DNA of 64,000 nucleotides, taken from contig NZ_JAUSWJ010000001.1 in NCBI RefSeq assembly GCF_030815145.1, positions 2,294,001-2,358,000 on the forward strand, written 5' to 3'. Shown piece by piece: positions 42,986 to 54,128 of this stretch; the first letter of the stretch is position 1, and each line of letters begins with the position of its first letter. The notes under the pieces were generated by a model. The model was not told where the DNA came from and searched no databases. It saw only the letters and a list, made by a program, of their open reading frames with translations. The stretch comes from Kaistia geumhonensis. GTDB taxonomy: Bacteria; Pseudomonadota; Alphaproteobacteria; Rhizobiales; Kaistiaceae. The position numbers and the translations under genes were made by a program.

Positions 42986-45900
42986 CTATGCCGCGAGCTG
43001 TGGCCGGAACACGACATCCACGTGATAGTTCGTGTTGTTGAAACTGCTGCTCGGGAAGGCGCCGGCCGCGCCATAGGCATAGACGCCGTTGCCGCCGCTG
43101 AGCGCCGACGAGAGCGCATGCAGATTGCCGCTCGAAACCTCCGAGCCGAGGCCCTGAGGTGTCGCCGAGTAATGACCGTTGGTGCTGTAGGACACGACAT
43201 AGGTCGTGTCGGCATCGATCGCGACCGGCGTATCGAGCGTTGCCTGCTGCCAGCCGCTCGCGGTCTCGTTCGAGAAGCTTACCGATGCGATCAGCGTGCC
43301 GGTCGAGGTCCAGAGATAGCCGGTATGGGCGCCCGTGTTCTCGGCGGCCTTGTAGAAGCGGATATCCGTGACCCAGCCCGAGACGTCGGCCTGGAACTTC
43401 ATGCCGAGATTGACCGGATTGGTGTCGTTGACCGACACGATCGTCGGCGTGCTGCTGGCGGAGAAGACGCTTTGCGCCGGGGCCTGCCCCTGCGGCAGGA
43501 TGGACAGCGATACCTGCGCGGACGCGGTACCGCTGTGGCCGTCGGAGATCGCATAGGAGAACGCGGCCGCGCCGGTATAGCCGGCCGTCGGCGTGAAGGT
43601 GATCGTATTCGACTGCGCGTCGAAGACGGCAGTGCCGTTGCTGGCGTTGCTGACGCCCGTAACGGCGAGCGCGTCACCGTTCGGATCGCTGTCGTTGGCA
43701 AGCAGAGTCGATGCCTGGATGACCAGCGGGGTATCGCTCTGCGTCGAGAGGCCGCCGTCATTGACGGCGACCGGAGCCAGATTGCCGGCCGGCTGGTAGA
43801 CGACGTCGACCCAGTAGTTGGTCGCGTTGTAGCTCTGGTTCGGGAACTGGTTGCCCGAGCCATAGGCATAGAGGCCGTTACCCCCGCTGGTGCCACTGGA
43901 AGGGGCGGTCAAAGGCCCGTTGCTGTGGCTGGTGGAGAAATAGTTCGGCGTGGCCGCATAGCTGCCGTTCGACTGGTAGCTTGCGACATAGGTCGTCCCC
44001 GCCGCGATCGTGACGGGCTGCGAGAAGGTTGCCGTCTGCCAGCCGCTTGCGCTTTCATTGACGAAGGTGACGCTGGCGAGCAGCGTTCCGTTGCTGGACC
44101 AGAGCGAACCGGTATGCGTGCCGCTGTCCTGCGCGCTCTTGTAGTAGCGCAGCCCCGTGATCGTGCCGGCCGCCGAGGCCACGAACTTGACGCCGAGCTC
44201 GACCGGGTTGCCGTCGTTGACTGCCGTAACGGCCGGGGTGTCATTTGCGCCGTAAAGGCTCACCGCCGTGCTCGGTGGTGAGACCGAGATCGACGCGCTG
44301 GCTGACGCGCTGCCGCCATGGCCGTCCGAGACCGTATAGGTGAAGCCAGCCGGCCCGAGATGGTCCGCGGTCGGGGTGAAGGTGATCGTCGCCGCCTGCA
44401 GATCGATCGAGACCGTCCCGTTGCTCGCATTGCTCACGCCCGTGATCGTCAGAATGTCTCCATTCGCGTCGGTGTCGTTGGCGAGGAGTTCGGAGAAGGT
44501 AAAGACGCGCGGCGTGTTCTGGACGGCGCCGAGCCCGTTGTCGTTGACGGCAACGGGGGCGACATTCGCCATCGAATTGTTGAACACGACGTCGACCCAG
44601 TAGTTGGTCGCGTTGTAGCTGTTGGTCGGAAAGACGCTGGACGAGGAATAGGCATAAAGCCCGTTTCCACCGCTCGACGCGGAGGACGGCGCCGTCAGCG
44701 TTCCGTTGCCGTGGCTGGTGGCGAAGTAGTTGCCGGTCGCCACATAGGTGCCGGTGGTGTGGTAGGAGGCGACATAGGTCGTTCCTGCCGTGACCGACAC
44801 CGGATTCGAGAGCACGGCGGTCTGCCAGCCGCTGGCCGTCTCGTTGACGAAGGTCACGGTGGCGAGGGCTGTTCCAGTCGCGCTCCACAGCGTGCCGGTA
44901 TGACTGCCGGTATCCGCCGCCGCCTTGTAGAACTTCAGGCCGGTGATGGTGCCGTTCGTCGAAGCGACGAACTTCATGCCGAGTTCGACCGGGCCGCCCG
45001 AGTTGGCCGGCCCGCTCGGACCGTCGCCTGGCTGAAACACCGAGACGCCGGCGGGCGCATCCTCGATCGAGAGGCTGACCTCGGCCTGGCTGGTGCCGCC
45101 GCGCCCGTCGGAGATCGTGTAGCTGAAGCCCGCGGCGCCCGTATAGCCGGCCGTCGGCGAGAAGGTGATCGTACCGACGGCCTGGTTGAAACTGACGGTC
45201 CCGTTCAGCGCCTGGCCGACACCGACGATCTTCAGGGCGTCATTGTCGGAGTCGTTGTCGTTGGCGAGCAGCGACGCGACGGCGAACGTCCGCGCGGTGT
45301 CCATTGCGACGAGCAGCCCGCTGTCATCGACGGCAACCGGGGCCGTGTTCGGTCCGGCATCGAGAATCACGTCGACCCAGTAATTGGAGCCGCTCGAATT
45401 GCCGGTCGGGACGCTGGTCGGGAAAGTGCCTGCGGCGCCATAGGCGAAGACGCTGCCGCCCGGCTGCACCGTGATCTGGCCATTGGAATAGCCCGCGTTG
45501 AAATAGCCGTCGTCGACCGAATAGAAGCCGTCGCTGTGATAGGACGCGACATAGGTGGTTCCGGCTGCGATCGCGACAGGACTGGAGAAGGTGACGGTCT
45601 GCCAGCCGGACAGCGATTCACCGGTGGCGACGGCCGTCGCCAGCAGCGTTCCGTCCGCCGTCCAGAGGCTCACCGGATGCGAGCCGACATTGTAGAACCC
45701 CTTGTAGAAGCGGATGCCCTGGACCAGCCCGCCATTGGTCGCCTGGAAGCGAACGCCGAGCTCCACGCCGTCGCGATCACGCGCGGTTTCGACCGCCGGC
45801 GTCGATGCCATCGTCCAGAGGCCGGTGGTGGCGGGAAGAGTGACCGAGACCTGCTTTCCGGCCGATGGCGTCTCGAGGTTGAGGCTGTCGTCGACCGCGC

Positions 45901-48850
45901 GCGACATGATCGTGTAGCTGCCGCTCGCCTGGACGACCCAGTCGAAACTCCAGCTCTCGCGCCCCGTGGCCTTGAACCAGTGCGCGCCGCCATCGGTCGA
46001 TACTTCGACGCCCGCGATCACGCCGCCGCCATTGTCCTGCGCGGTGCCGGTGATGGTGACGCGCTGGCCTTCGAGGAAGGTACTGCCGATATTGGGCGAG
46101 GTGATGCTGGAGGTCGGCTTGATGTGGTCGGTCGACTGCGTGGCGAGGATCAGGCTGGCATCCAGCGTCGAGGGCTGAATGCCCATGTCGGCGAACATGT
46201 TGACCATCGCCTGCTGGACATTGGGATCCGTCTCGGTCGCTGGGCCTTCGTGATCGGCGTTGAGGCCCCATGACCAGAACACGGTGCCGGCGCTGAACAC
46301 CAGCGCGCCGCTTTCTGCATCGCGATACATCGTCAGGCTGTGGGTCGCGCTGGCGGGGCCGACAGATGTTCCATAGTCGCGCAGATAGGTATCGACAGAG
46401 ACCGTGGTCAGCGACATGTTGATGAGGCCGGCCGGCCGGTAGCCGTTCTCGACGTCCGAGTTCCACTCATAGCCGAGGATGTTCTTCGACAGTTCGAGCG
46501 ACTGGCCCGTCTGGAGGTCGGCAACATCGGTGTCCCGCCAGAAACGCAGCTTCGAATAGTCCGAGCTGACCGTGATGGCGTCCTGGCGGTAGGCGTCGAC
46601 CTGGAACATCGTTCCGATCAGCGCATTCTCCGGCTCCTGTCCCGGCGCCGCGTTGTTGGGGTCGCGCCAGGTGCCCGTCGCCGTTCCGGTCGGGTCGCTG
46701 CTCGTGCCCCATGTGTCCTTGTAGGACACCATGGTGCGGTAGGCGGTCCCGTTGCCGTCGATGCTGGTCTCCCAGCGGACCTTCCAGTACATGTCGTTGC
46801 CGCCCCAGAAGGCGAGATTGACGCCGGCATCGCGCGCAGCTTCGACATTGTCTCTCTGTTCGGCGGACCAGTATTCGTCATGGCCGACCGAAAGGAAGGC
46901 GTCGTGATTCATCAGGGACGCGCCGGATCTGGCCGTATCGACCCCTGAAATGTATGAAACGTCGTAGCCGTTCTGCTCGAGCCACTGGATCGCCGAGGCT
47001 TCCACGCCGAAGATGTAGTCGTGCGTTCCGCCGATAGGACTGGTGTTGGTGACGATCGGCCTGTTGTAGCTGACCGCCGTCGCCCGCCCGATGGCCGTGA
47101 CGCCGCAGCTGCAGTTCGGCGGCATGTATCCGATCAGGTTCGCCGGATCGACCGGCACTTCGCCGAAGTAGAGGCTCGCGCCACCCCAGGCATTGTAAGC
47201 CTGCCAGGTGGTGTCGGAGGTCTGGAAGACGATGTCGCTGGTCGAGGCGTCATCGCGCACGATGAACGGAACGATGCTGGATCCCTCGGTGCCGTCCTCG
47301 CGGACGAGCTTGGCGAAATAGACACCGGAGACCGCATCGCTCGGAATCTCCCAACTCGCCGAGACCGACCAGTTGCCGGCATCGATGAGCCCCCGGCTCA
47401 TGTCGACGATGGGATGCGGCTGAATCTGGGCGCTCGTCAGCGACTTGTCGATCGTCGCAACCTTGCGGGCGCCATCGCCGGCATAATAGCCCATGCGATA
47501 GATATCGAGACGGTAATGCGTCGAGTCCGTCGCGATCTTGAAGTCGACGGTGCCGCCGATATTGGTGCTGATCTGCGTTGCGAAGCCCTGGATATTGCCG
47601 TCGCCATCGCCGTCGACGGCCCATTCGCTGCGCGGATTGCCCTGCTTCGCGTTCTCGATGGTGATCTTGTTGGGCGCGCCGGTCTGGACCGTCACGACCG
47701 GATCGGACTGGATGACCTCGGTGTCGACGCCGGGTGGCATCGGCACCACGGGCCCCGACGGGATCTCGCTCGACACCGAATCGACATGCACCACGGGCGG
47801 CGGTCCGTCTGGCGTCGTGTCGGCGGCCAGCGTCGTCACGGAAGCATCCGCCGCCGACAGGAGGGCGGCGGCCGGCTCGGCGGCGAGGGTGGCGGCTGCC
47901 ATCGGCGTGACGGTCGCCGCGGCGCGCGAGGCCGGTGAAGCCGCAGCAGCCGCGATCACCGGCAATGCACCGGCTGGGACCATGGATTGCGACGATGCGT
48001 CCACCGTCATCGCCGGCGCGGCGACTGGCGACGTGGACTCAGCCTGCGCATCGTACGCGAAGGCGGCCGCCGCAGGCGCCGCGGAGACGGCCGGGATCGC
48101 CGTGTCGACCGAACCTGACGGGGTTGACTGGCCCGCTCGAGGCGGGGCGGCGGCGCCCGCCGATGATGCCTCCGGAAAGAGGCCCCTCGGCGAAGCCGTC
48201 ATCTCGGACAGCCACGCCGGAGTCGACGGCGTGCCGCCGCCGGCAGACGGATCCCGCGCGATGAATCCTAGCCCATCGGGAGAGAGGAGCCGCCGCCAGG
48301 ATCGGAGCGCATGCCCGGCATCGTCGCGAGCCGGACCGGGACCGATGGCCGCTCTCCGAGCCTCGGACAACCCGCTCATCGGCTCGAAGAATGCGATCGA
48401 ACGATCCGCTGCGGGAGCCAGCTGCGCCGGGCTGCCGTCAGCATTGACCGCCGCCTGCTCGAATACGCCCTCCCGGGCCGCCGGCGCTCCGGCCGGCGCC
48501 GCAAGGGAGCCGGGTTCGAACAACGGCGCGTCCGGGCGGTATGTCGCGACGAGGTCGCCACGTTCATCGATCGAAGCCGCATCGACCGGGACCCCATCGA
48601 CCGCGGCATCCACGAAGCTGTTCTCGGGCCGGAGGCTGATCACGGGAGCCGACGAGATGAAGCCGCGGTGGCGGGAGGTGAACGTCAAGGACGCATGCGA
48701 CACGCTCGAATAGTCATGGCTCGCAGGGCTGAAGCGGATCATGGGGTGCGTTCCGAAATCGGCCGATCCGTGGTTGGAACGGGCCTCGCTCACCACAGAC
48801 TTTGCCAGCCTTCTCGGTTGGTTGAACGCTGGCATACCGGATGCGCGCAT
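42986..48850 (-). CDS. Giant secreted protein with dimethylformamidase-like, Ig-like and DUF4082/cadherin-like repeats
   Basis: 1954 residues. Residues 1-390 are Ala/Pro/Ser-rich and low-complexity, with no N-terminal signal peptide. About 393-905 form an N,N-dimethylformamidase-beta-like domain with the motif SVGHDEYWS; His657 and Glu659 match the iron-site region of that family as I remember it. About 910-1005 is Ig-like. Then four DUF4082 units (about 1011-1162, 1270-1427, 1530-1684, 1790-1947) alternate with three cadherin-like units (each LLANDxDxxxDxLxIxGVxxxxNGT type). No glycine-rich RTX nonapeptides are seen. Type I export is inferred from the downstream exporter. The ATG at 48850 is used; later Met codons at 48835 or 48742 are possible. 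Confidence 0.85.
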   Translation of the reverse strand: MRASGMPAFNQPRRLAKSVVSEARSNHGSADFGTHPMIRFSPASHDYSSVSHASLTFTSRHRGFISSAPVISLRPENSFVDAAVDGVPVDAASIDERGDLVATYRPDAPLFEPGSLAAPAGAPAAREGVFEQAAVNADGSPAQLAPAADRSIAFFEPMSGLSEARRAAIGPGPARDDAGHALRSWRRLLSPDGLGFIARDPSAGGGTPSTPAWLSEMTASPRGLFPEASSAGAAAPPRAGQSTPSGSVDTAIPAVSAAPAAAAFAYDAQAESTSPVAAPAMTVDASSQSMVPAGALPVIAAAAASPASRAAATVTPMAAATLAAEPAAALLSAADASVTTLAADTTPDGPPPVVHVDSVSSEIPSGPVVPMPPGVDTEVIQSDPVVTVQTGAPNKITIENAKQGNPRSEWAVDGDGDGNIQGFATQISTNIGGTVDFKIATDSTHYRLDIYRMGYYAGDGARKVATIDKSLTSAQIQPHPIVDMSRGLIDAGNWSVSASWEIPSDAVSGVYFAKLVREDGTEGSSIVPFIVRDDASTSDIVFQTSDTTWQAYNAWGGASLYFGEVPVDPANLIGYMPPNCSCGVTAIGRATAVSYNRPIVTNTSPIGGTHDYIFGVEASAIQWLEQNGYDVSYISGVDTARSGASLMNHDAFLSVGHDEYWSAEQRDNVEAARDAGVNLAFWGGNDMYWKVRWETSIDGNGTAYRTMVSYKDTWGTSSDPTGTATGTWRDPNNAAPGQEPENALIGTMFQVDAYRQDAITVSSDYSKLRFWRDTDVADLQTGQSLELSKNILGYEWNSDVENGYRPAGLINMSLTTVSVDTYLRDYGTSVGPASATHSLTMYRDAESGALVFSAGTVFWSWGLNADHEGPATETDPNVQQAMVNMFADMGIQPSTLDASLILATQSTDHIKPTSSITSPNIGSTFLEGQRVTITGTAQDNGGGVIAGVEVSTDGGAHWFKATGRESWSFDWVVQASGSYTIMSRAVDDSLNLETPSAGKQVSVTLPATTGLWTMASTPAVETARDRDGVELGVRFQATNGGLVQGIRFYKGFYNVGSHPVSLWTADGTLLATAVATGESLSGWQTVTFSSPVAIAAGTTYVASYHSDGFYSVDDGYFNAGYSNGQITVQPGGSVFAYGAAGTFPTSVPTGNSSGSNYWVDVILDAGPNTAPVAVDDSGLLVAMDTARTFAVASLLANDNDSDNDALKIVGVGQALNGTVSFNQAVGTITFSPTAGYTGAAGFSYTISDGRGGTSQAEVSLSIEDAPAGVSVFQPGDGPSGPANSGGPVELGMKFVASTNGTITGLKFYKAAADTGSHTGTLWSATGTALATVTFVNETASGWQTAVLSNPVSVTAGTTYVASYHTTGTYVATGNYFATSHGNGTLTAPSSASSGGNGLYAYSSSSVFPTNSYNATNYWVDVVFNNSMANVAPVAVNDNGLGAVQNTPRVFTFSELLANDTDANGDILTITGVSNASNGTVSIDLQAATITFTPTADHLGPAGFTYTVSDGHGGSASASASISVSPPSTAVSLYGANDTPAVTAVNDGNPVELGVKFVASAAGTITGLRYYKSAQDSGTHTGSLWSSNGTLLASVTFVNESASGWQTATFSQPVTIAAGTTYVASYQSNGSYAATPNYFSTSHSNGPLTAPSSGTSGGNGLYAYGSGNQFPNQSYNATNYWVDVVYQPAGNLAPVAVNDGGLSTQSDTPLVIQASTLLANDSDPNGDALAVTGVSNASNGTAVFDAQSNTITFTPTAGYTGAAAFSYAISDGHSGTASAQVSLSILPQGQAPAQSVFSASSTPTIVSVNDTNPVNLGMKFQADVSGWVTDIRFYKAAENTGAHTGYLWTSTGTLIASVSFSNETASGWQQATLDTPVAIDADTTYVVSYSTNGHYSATPQGLGSEVSSGNLHALSSALSGGNGVYAYGAAGAFPSSSFNNTNYHVDVVFRPQLAA
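43010..45830 (-). repeat. Alternating DUF4082 and cadherin-like protein repeats
   Basis: Four DUF4082 units separated by three cadherin-like units fill the last 940 codons. Each DUF4082 unit carries LWxxxGTxLAxVxFxNExASGWQ, TTYVxSYxxxGxY and NYWVDVVF markers; the first is most divergent. Repeats 2 and 3 are the most alike in sequence and may reflect recent internal duplication. Confidence 0.8.
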
Positions 48851-49189
48851 CCCCTAAACGGGCGAGGCGATCGTCGTGAGGATCCTCCATTCGGACAAGG
48901 CCGCACCACGGCCGCATGAGCCCCCGCCGGCCGCCCCCTTCAACCAGTCGCCCTCAGGAGAGGCGCGAGCCCGACCGATACGCATCAGGGTCCGGAGGCG
49001 GCGCGGCAAGACGGGCCAGAGACCCCGTTCCGATCGAGCGAGGCGGTGCTGACCGAAGGAGGTCCTCGATCGCCGTCCGGGCGATGCGAGGGCCACCATG
49101 ACCGAGGTCAATGCGGTGAGCAGGTATCTGCGTTCATGTGAAGGTGCTAGCGTTGCTGACGCTTGATCGTGCAACCGCGGAGTTTCCCC
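48851..49189. promoter_or_regulatory. Divergent region between the giant gene and the membrane-fusion gene
   Basis: 339 bases with no recognised gene. A short frame at 49098-49166 starts with ATG after GAGGG and has 22 codons, but I see no other support for it. No clear promoter hexamers or palindromes found. Confidence 0.3.
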
Positions 49190-50221
49190 TTGCGATCCAT
49201 CAGGCACCTTCTCATCGCGACGATGCTCTGCATGGCCGGCGTCCCGCTGGCAGGGCCGGCATTCGCGGCCGATTCGTCCTCTTTCGCCTCCATGATGCAG
49301 GGCCTCTGGCAGAAGCTCGGCGGCAAGCGTCTGCCGGACGGCATCGCGGCCGCCAATGGCCGCATCGAGGCCGATCAGGTTCTGGTCTCCGCGAAGTTCG
49401 CCGGCCGGGTCGCCGAGGTGCTCGTGCAGGAAGGCGAGACCGTCGATGCCGGCCAGGTGATCGCGCGGCTGGACGTCACCGAGCTCGAAGCGCAGCTTGC
49501 GGGCGGCAACGCCCAGGTCCGGCGCGCCGAGACGGCGATCGCCTCGGCCGAGGCGGCCATCCAGCAGCGCGAGAGCGAACTCGCGCTCGCGAAGCAGGAA
49601 CTCGACCGCGCCGCGCAATTGAAGGACAAGGGCTTCGGCACGCAGCAGACGCTCGATCTCAAGCAATCGACGCTGAACGTCGCCACCGCGGCGCTCAACG
49701 CGGCCAATGCGAGCCTCGACGACGCCAAGGCGGCGGCGGATGTGGCGCGCGCCGAGGTCGCCCGCATCTCGTCGCAGATCGACGATTCCGTCCTCAAGGC
49801 GCCGCGGCGCGGGCGGGTCGAATACAAGCTCGTGCAATCCGGCGAGGTCGTCGCCGCGGGCGCGCCGATCGTGACGCTGCTCGATCTCGGCAGCGTCTAC
49901 ATGACGGTCTTCGTGCCGGCCAAGGTCGCCGGGGTGTTGAAGCTCGGCGGCCCGGCGCGGATCGTGCTCGATCCGGCGCCCGACTATGTCGTCCCCGCGA
50001 CCGTGTCCTTCGTCGCCGGCAGCGCCCAGTTCACGCCCAAGACGGTCGAGACCAGCGACGAACGCGAGAAGCTCATGTTTCGCGTCAAGCTCTCCATCGC
50101 GCCGGACCTTCTCCGGCATTACGAGGACTATGTGAAGACCGGCGTGCGCGGTGTCGCCTATCTGGCAGTCGATCCCGCGCTGAGCTGGCCGCCGGAGCTT
50201 GCGGTCAAGCTGCCGCAATGA
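49190..50221 (+). CDS. Membrane-fusion protein (HlyD/EmrA type) of an ABC exporter
   Basis: 343 residues with a signal peptide (MRSIRHLLIATMLCMAGV, cleaved near AFAADS). Barrel half VSAKFAGRVAEVLVQEGETVDAGQVIARLD, long coiled coil (about 105-185) and the barrel return VLKAPRRGRVEYKLVQSGEVV. This matches YhiI/YbhG adaptors of RbbA-type exporters. I chose TTG at 49190 because GGAG lies seven bases upstream and the signal peptide begins there; GTG 49169 or TTG 49163 would lengthen it. It overlaps the next gene by ATGA. Confidence 0.85.
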   Translation: MRSIRHLLIATMLCMAGVPLAGPAFAADSSSFASMMQGLWQKLGGKRLPDGIAAANGRIEADQVLVSAKFAGRVAEVLVQEGETVDAGQVIARLDVTELEAQLAGGNAQVRRAETAIASAEAAIQQRESELALAKQELDRAAQLKDKGFGTQQTLDLKQSTLNVATAALNAANASLDDAKAAADVARAEVARISSQIDDSVLKAPRRGRVEYKLVQSGEVVAAGAPIVTLLDLGSVYMTVFVPAKVAGVLKLGGPARIVLDPAPDYVVPATVSFVAGSAQFTPKTVETSDEREKLMFRVKLSIAPDLLRHYEDYVKTGVRGVAYLAVDPALSWPPELAVKLPQ

Positions 50222-52956
50222 GCGGTCAGGTTCCAGAGCCGAGCGGTCCTGCGATCCGCTTCGCCGGCGTCGCCCATCGCTACGGCAAGACGGTCGCCCT
50301 CGCCGACATCGATCTCGTCGTGCCGGCCGGCATCATGGCCGGGCTGATCGGACCGGACGGCGTCGGCAAGTCAACGCTGCTCGGCATCGTCGCCGGCGCG
50401 ACGCGCATCCAGACCGGCAGCGTCGAGGTGCTCGGCGTCGACATGCGGCGGTCCTCCGAACGGCGGCGGGCGGGCGCGCGCATCGCCTATATGCCGCAAG
50501 GTCTCGGCCGCAATCTCTATCCGACGCTGTCGATCGCCGAGAATCTCGATTTCTTCGCCCGCCTGTTCGGCCAGGGGCCGGCGGAGCGCGCCGCGCGCAT
50601 CGACGAATTGCTGGCCGCGACGGGGCTCGCGCCGTTCCGCGACCGGCCGGCCGGCAAGCTCTCGGGCGGCATGAAGCAGAAGCTCGGCATCTGCGCGGCA
50701 CTGATCCACGATCCCGACCTTCTCATCCTCGACGAGCCGACCACCGGCATCGACCCGCTCTCGCGCCGCCAGTTCTGGGAACTGATCGCGCGAATGCGGG
50801 CGCGCCGGCCGGGCATGAGCGTGATCGTCGCCACCGCCTATATGGACGAGGCCGAGCGATTCGACTGGCTGGCCGCCATGCATGACGGCCGCATCATTGC
50901 CAGCGGTGCCCCGGCCGAACTCAGGCAGCGGACGGGCGAGGCGACGCTGGAGCGCGCCTTCGTCGCCCTGCTTCCGGAGGATATCCGCGCGGAGGACCAG
51001 CCGCTGCCGACCCTGCCGCGCACGCTCGTGGACGGTCCGCCCGCGATCGAGGCCGAGGGCCTCACCTGCCGCTTCGGCACCTTTACGGCCGTCGATCATG
51101 TCAGCTTCCGCATCGGCAAGGGCGAGATCTTCGGCTTTCTCGGCTCCAACGGCTCCGGCAAGAGCACGACCATGCGCATGCTCACCGGCCTGCTGCCGGC
51201 GAGCGAGGGCGAGGCGAAGCTGTTCGGCCAGAAGCTCGACGCGAACGACATGGAGACGCGCCGCCGCGTCGGCTTCATGTCGCAGGCCTTCTCGCTCTAT
51301 GGCGAACTGACGGTCCGCCAGAACCTGACGCTGCATGCCGAGCTGTTCCAGCTTCCCATGGCCGAGATCGGCAACCGCGTCGGCGAGATGCTCGATCGCT
51401 TCGACCTTGGCGGCGTCGCCGACCAGCGGCCGGACAGCTTGCCGCTCGGCATGCGCCAGCGCCTGCAGCTCGCGGTCGCGCTCGTGCATCGGCCGGAGGT
51501 GCTCATCCTCGACGAGCCGACATCGGGCGTCGACCCGGTGGCGCGCGACGGCTTCTGGCGCATCCTGCTCGAGCTCTCGCGCAAGGACGGCGTGACGATC
51601 TTCCTCTCCACCCATTTCATGAACGAGGCGGAGCGCTGCGACCGCATCTCGCTGATGCATGCCGGCAAGGTGCTCGCCGTGGGAACGCCGGCCGAGCTCA
51701 AGGCCGAACGGGACATGGACAAGCTCGAGGACGTGTTCATCGACGTGCTCGAACAGGCAGGGATGGGCAGCGAACAGGCGGACGAGGACGCTGCCGTCGC
51801 GCCGGTCTTCGCGGCGCGGCCGACGCGCCGTTTCGATGCCCGCCGCCTCTTCGCCTATGCCTGGCGGGAATCGCTCGAGATCGCGCGCGATCCGGCGCGG
51901 CTCGTCTTCGCCTTTCTCGGGCCGCTGCTCCTCCTTCTCACCTTCGGCTTCGGCATCTCCTTCGATGTCGAGCATCTGCGCTTCGCCGCCTTCGACCAGG
52001 ATCAGAGCACCGAGAGCCGGCAACTGCTCGAGAGCTTCCAGGGCTCGCGCTATTTCGACGAGCAGCCGCCGATCACCGCGCCGGACGAGATCGACCAGCG
52101 GCTGAAGAGCGGCGACATCGCGCTCGCCATCGAGATCCCGCCCGATTTCGGCCGCGAACTGCAGCGGCAGCTGACCCCGGAGGTCGGCGTCTTCGTCGAC
52201 GGGGCGATGCCGTTCCGGGCCGAGACGATGCGCGGCTATGTTAGCGGCCTCGCCCAGTCCTACCTCTCCGACGCGATCGCACGGCGCACCGGCAGCGAGA
52301 CCTCGCCGTATCCGATCGGGATCGAGTCGCGCTTTCGCTACAACCAGGCCTTCAAGAGCACGAATGCGATCGTGCCGAGCGTGATCGTGCTCGTCCTCGT
52401 GCTGATCCCGGCGATCATGACGGCGCTCGGCATCGTGAAGGAGAAGGAGACCGGCTCGATCACCAATTTCCAGGCGACGCCGGTATCGAAGATCGAGTTC
52501 CTGATCGGCAAGCAGCTGCCCTATGTGGTCATCGCCTTCCTGAACTTCCTGATGATGGTGCTGCTGGCGCGCTTCGTCTTCGACGTCGCGGTCAAGGGCT
52601 CCTTCGCGACTCTCGCGGCGGCGACGCTCGCCTATGTGCTGGCGACCACCGGTTTCGGCCTGTTCGTCTCGTCCTTCGTGAAGAGCCAGGTCGCGGCGAT
52701 CTTCGCGACCGCGATCATCGCCATCATTCCGGCGGTGAATTTCTCCGGCCTCCTGGTGCCCGTCTCGTCGCTCTCAGGCAGCGGCCGGCTGATCGGCCTC
52801 GCCTTCCCGGCCGCCTGGTACCAGCCCGTCAGCGTCGGCGTCTTCGCCAAGGGGCTCGGCCTCGCCGAGCTCTGGCCGAACATCCTCATCCTCATCGCCT
52901 TCGGCCTCGTCTTCATCGGCGCGTCGGTCGTGGCGCTGCGCAAGCAGGGGGCCTGA
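50218..52956 (+). CDS. Fused ABC exporter, two ATPase domains plus permease (RbbA/YhiH-like)
   Basis: 912 residues. ATPase 1: Walker A GPDGVGKST (about residue 45), signature LSGGMKQKLGI, Walker B LLILDEPTTGID. ATPase 2: Walker A GSNGSGKST (about 310), a weakened signature LPLGMRQRLQLA, Walker B VLILDEPTSGVD. Then an ABC-2 type permease (from about 555, six helices; large extracytoplasmic loop about 580-710). It exports hydrophobic compounds or lipids with its membrane-fusion partner and the YhhJ-like permease downstream. Confidence 0.9.
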   Translation: MSGQVPEPSGPAIRFAGVAHRYGKTVALADIDLVVPAGIMAGLIGPDGVGKSTLLGIVAGATRIQTGSVEVLGVDMRRSSERRRAGARIAYMPQGLGRNLYPTLSIAENLDFFARLFGQGPAERAARIDELLAATGLAPFRDRPAGKLSGGMKQKLGICAALIHDPDLLILDEPTTGIDPLSRRQFWELIARMRARRPGMSVIVATAYMDEAERFDWLAAMHDGRIIASGAPAELRQRTGEATLERAFVALLPEDIRAEDQPLPTLPRTLVDGPPAIEAEGLTCRFGTFTAVDHVSFRIGKGEIFGFLGSNGSGKSTTMRMLTGLLPASEGEAKLFGQKLDANDMETRRRVGFMSQAFSLYGELTVRQNLTLHAELFQLPMAEIGNRVGEMLDRFDLGGVADQRPDSLPLGMRQRLQLAVALVHRPEVLILDEPTSGVDPVARDGFWRILLELSRKDGVTIFLSTHFMNEAERCDRISLMHAGKVLAVGTPAELKAERDMDKLEDVFIDVLEQAGMGSEQADEDAAVAPVFAARPTRRFDARRLFAYAWRESLEIARDPARLVFAFLGPLLLLLTFGFGISFDVEHLRFAAFDQDQSTESRQLLESFQGSRYFDEQPPITAPDEIDQRLKSGDIALAIEIPPDFGRELQRQLTPEVGVFVDGAMPFRAETMRGYVSGLAQSYLSDAIARRTGSETSPYPIGIESRFRYNQAFKSTNAIVPSVIVLVLVLIPAIMTALGIVKEKETGSITNFQATPVSKIEFLIGKQLPYVVIAFLNFLMMVLLARFVFDVAVKGSFATLAAATLAYVLATTGFGLFVSSFVKSQVAAIFATAIIAIIPAVNFSGLLVPVSSLSGSGRLIGLAFPAAWYQPVSVGVFAKGLGLAELWPNILILIAFGLVFIGASVVALRKQGA

Positions 52957-52957
52957 G

Positions 52958-54115
52958 ATGGCGACGCGCTCCAACTCCACGCGCTCGATGACCGGAGCGG
53001 GCTCGCGCCTCGCGCGCATCTTCCGCCTCGGCGTCAAGGAGCTCTACAGCCTCAAGGCCGATCCGGTCCTGATGCTGCTCATCGTCTACTCCTTCACCTT
53101 CGCGATCTATGCGGTGGCGACCGGCGCAAAGATGGAGGTCGAAAACGCCTCGGTGGCGATCGTCGACGAGGACCGGTCGCCGCTGTCCGGCCGGCTCGTC
53201 GACGCGATCCTGCCGCCCTATTTCAAGCCGCCGCAGCAGATCTCGGCCGGCGAGATCGACGAGGCGATGGATTCGGGCCGCTACGTCTTCGTCATCGAGA
53301 TCCCGCCGAAATTCGAGCAGGACGCGATCGCCGGCCGCAAGCCCTCGCTGCAGATCGATATCGACGCCACCGCCATGTCGCAGGCCGGCAACGGCGCCTC
53401 CTATCTGCAGTCGATCCTGATGCAGGAGGCCGTCGCCGCGCTCGGCACGAGCGGCGGCCAGCCGATCAATCTCGTCGTCAGGGCGCGCTTCAACCCCAAC
53501 CTGCAATCGGCCTGGTTCACGGCGCTGATGCAGGTCATCAACAACATCACCATGCTGTCGGTCATCCTGACCGGCGCCGCGCTGATCCGCGAGCGCGAGC
53601 ATGGCACGATCGAGCATCTCCTGGTGATGCCGGTAACGCCGGCCGAGATCATGCTCGCCAAGATCTGGGCGAATGGTGCGGTGATCATCCTCGCCGCGGC
53701 CTTCGCGCTGTGGGCGGTCGTCGAGCGGCTGCTCGGCGTGCCGGTGCAGGGGTCGATCCCGCTCTTCCTCGGCTCGGCGACGCTCTATCTCTTCTCAGTC
53801 ACCTCGCTCGGCATCCTCATCGCAACGGCGTCGACGTCCATGGCGCAATTCGGGCTGATCGTGATGCCGGTGCTCATCGTGATGAACCTGCTGTCGGGCA
53901 GCACGACGCCGCTCGAATCCATGCCGTCATGGCTGCAGGTCCTGATGCAGATCTCGCCCTCGACGCATTTCGTGGCGCTGTCGCAAGCGATCCTCTATCG
54001 CGGCGCCGGGTTCGATATCATCTGGCCCCGTCTCGCCGCGCTGGTCCTGATCGGCGCGGCCTATTTCGGCATCGCGCTGGCCCGCTTCCGCAAGGCGCTG
54101 CTGGCGGCGGGCTGA
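52958..54115 (+). CDS. ABC-2 type permease (YhhJ-like)
   Basis: 385 residues. One N-terminal helix, a large soluble loop (about 50-185), then five helices; the middle contains TALMQVINNITMLSVILTGAALIREREHGTIEHLLVMPVTPAEI, the family core. It starts right after the fused exporter gene (one base between stop and ATG). Second permease half of the exporter. Confidence 0.88.
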   Translation: MATRSNSTRSMTGAGSRLARIFRLGVKELYSLKADPVLMLLIVYSFTFAIYAVATGAKMEVENASVAIVDEDRSPLSGRLVDAILPPYFKPPQQISAGEIDEAMDSGRYVFVIEIPPKFEQDAIAGRKPSLQIDIDATAMSQAGNGASYLQSILMQEAVAALGTSGGQPINLVVRARFNPNLQSAWFTALMQVINNITMLSVILTGAALIREREHGTIEHLLVMPVTPAEIMLAKIWANGAVIILAAAFALWAVVERLLGVPVQGSIPLFLGSATLYLFSVTSLGILIATASTSMAQFGLIVMPVLIVMNLLSGSTTPLESMPSWLQVLMQISPSTHFVALSQAILYRGAGFDIIWPRLAALVLIGAAYFGIALARFRKALLAAG

Positions 54116-54128
54116 CCGGCCGCCCCGC

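Noticed and set aside
42986-45830. Repeats as a CRISPR array or DNA satellite
   Set aside because: The periodicity is in protein domains of about 150 and 100 residues, with diverged DNA; no short direct repeats with spacers.
49098-49166. 22-codon leader peptide before the membrane-fusion gene
   Set aside because: Only a moderate ribosome binding site supports it; no conserved or regulatory sequence in its codons.
49138-50217. N-terminal extension of the RbbA-like exporter by 360 codons
   Set aside because: This part lies over the membrane-fusion gene in another frame and is Arg/Gly-rich noise. The ATG at 50218 overlaps the previous stop and starts directly at the ATPase domain.
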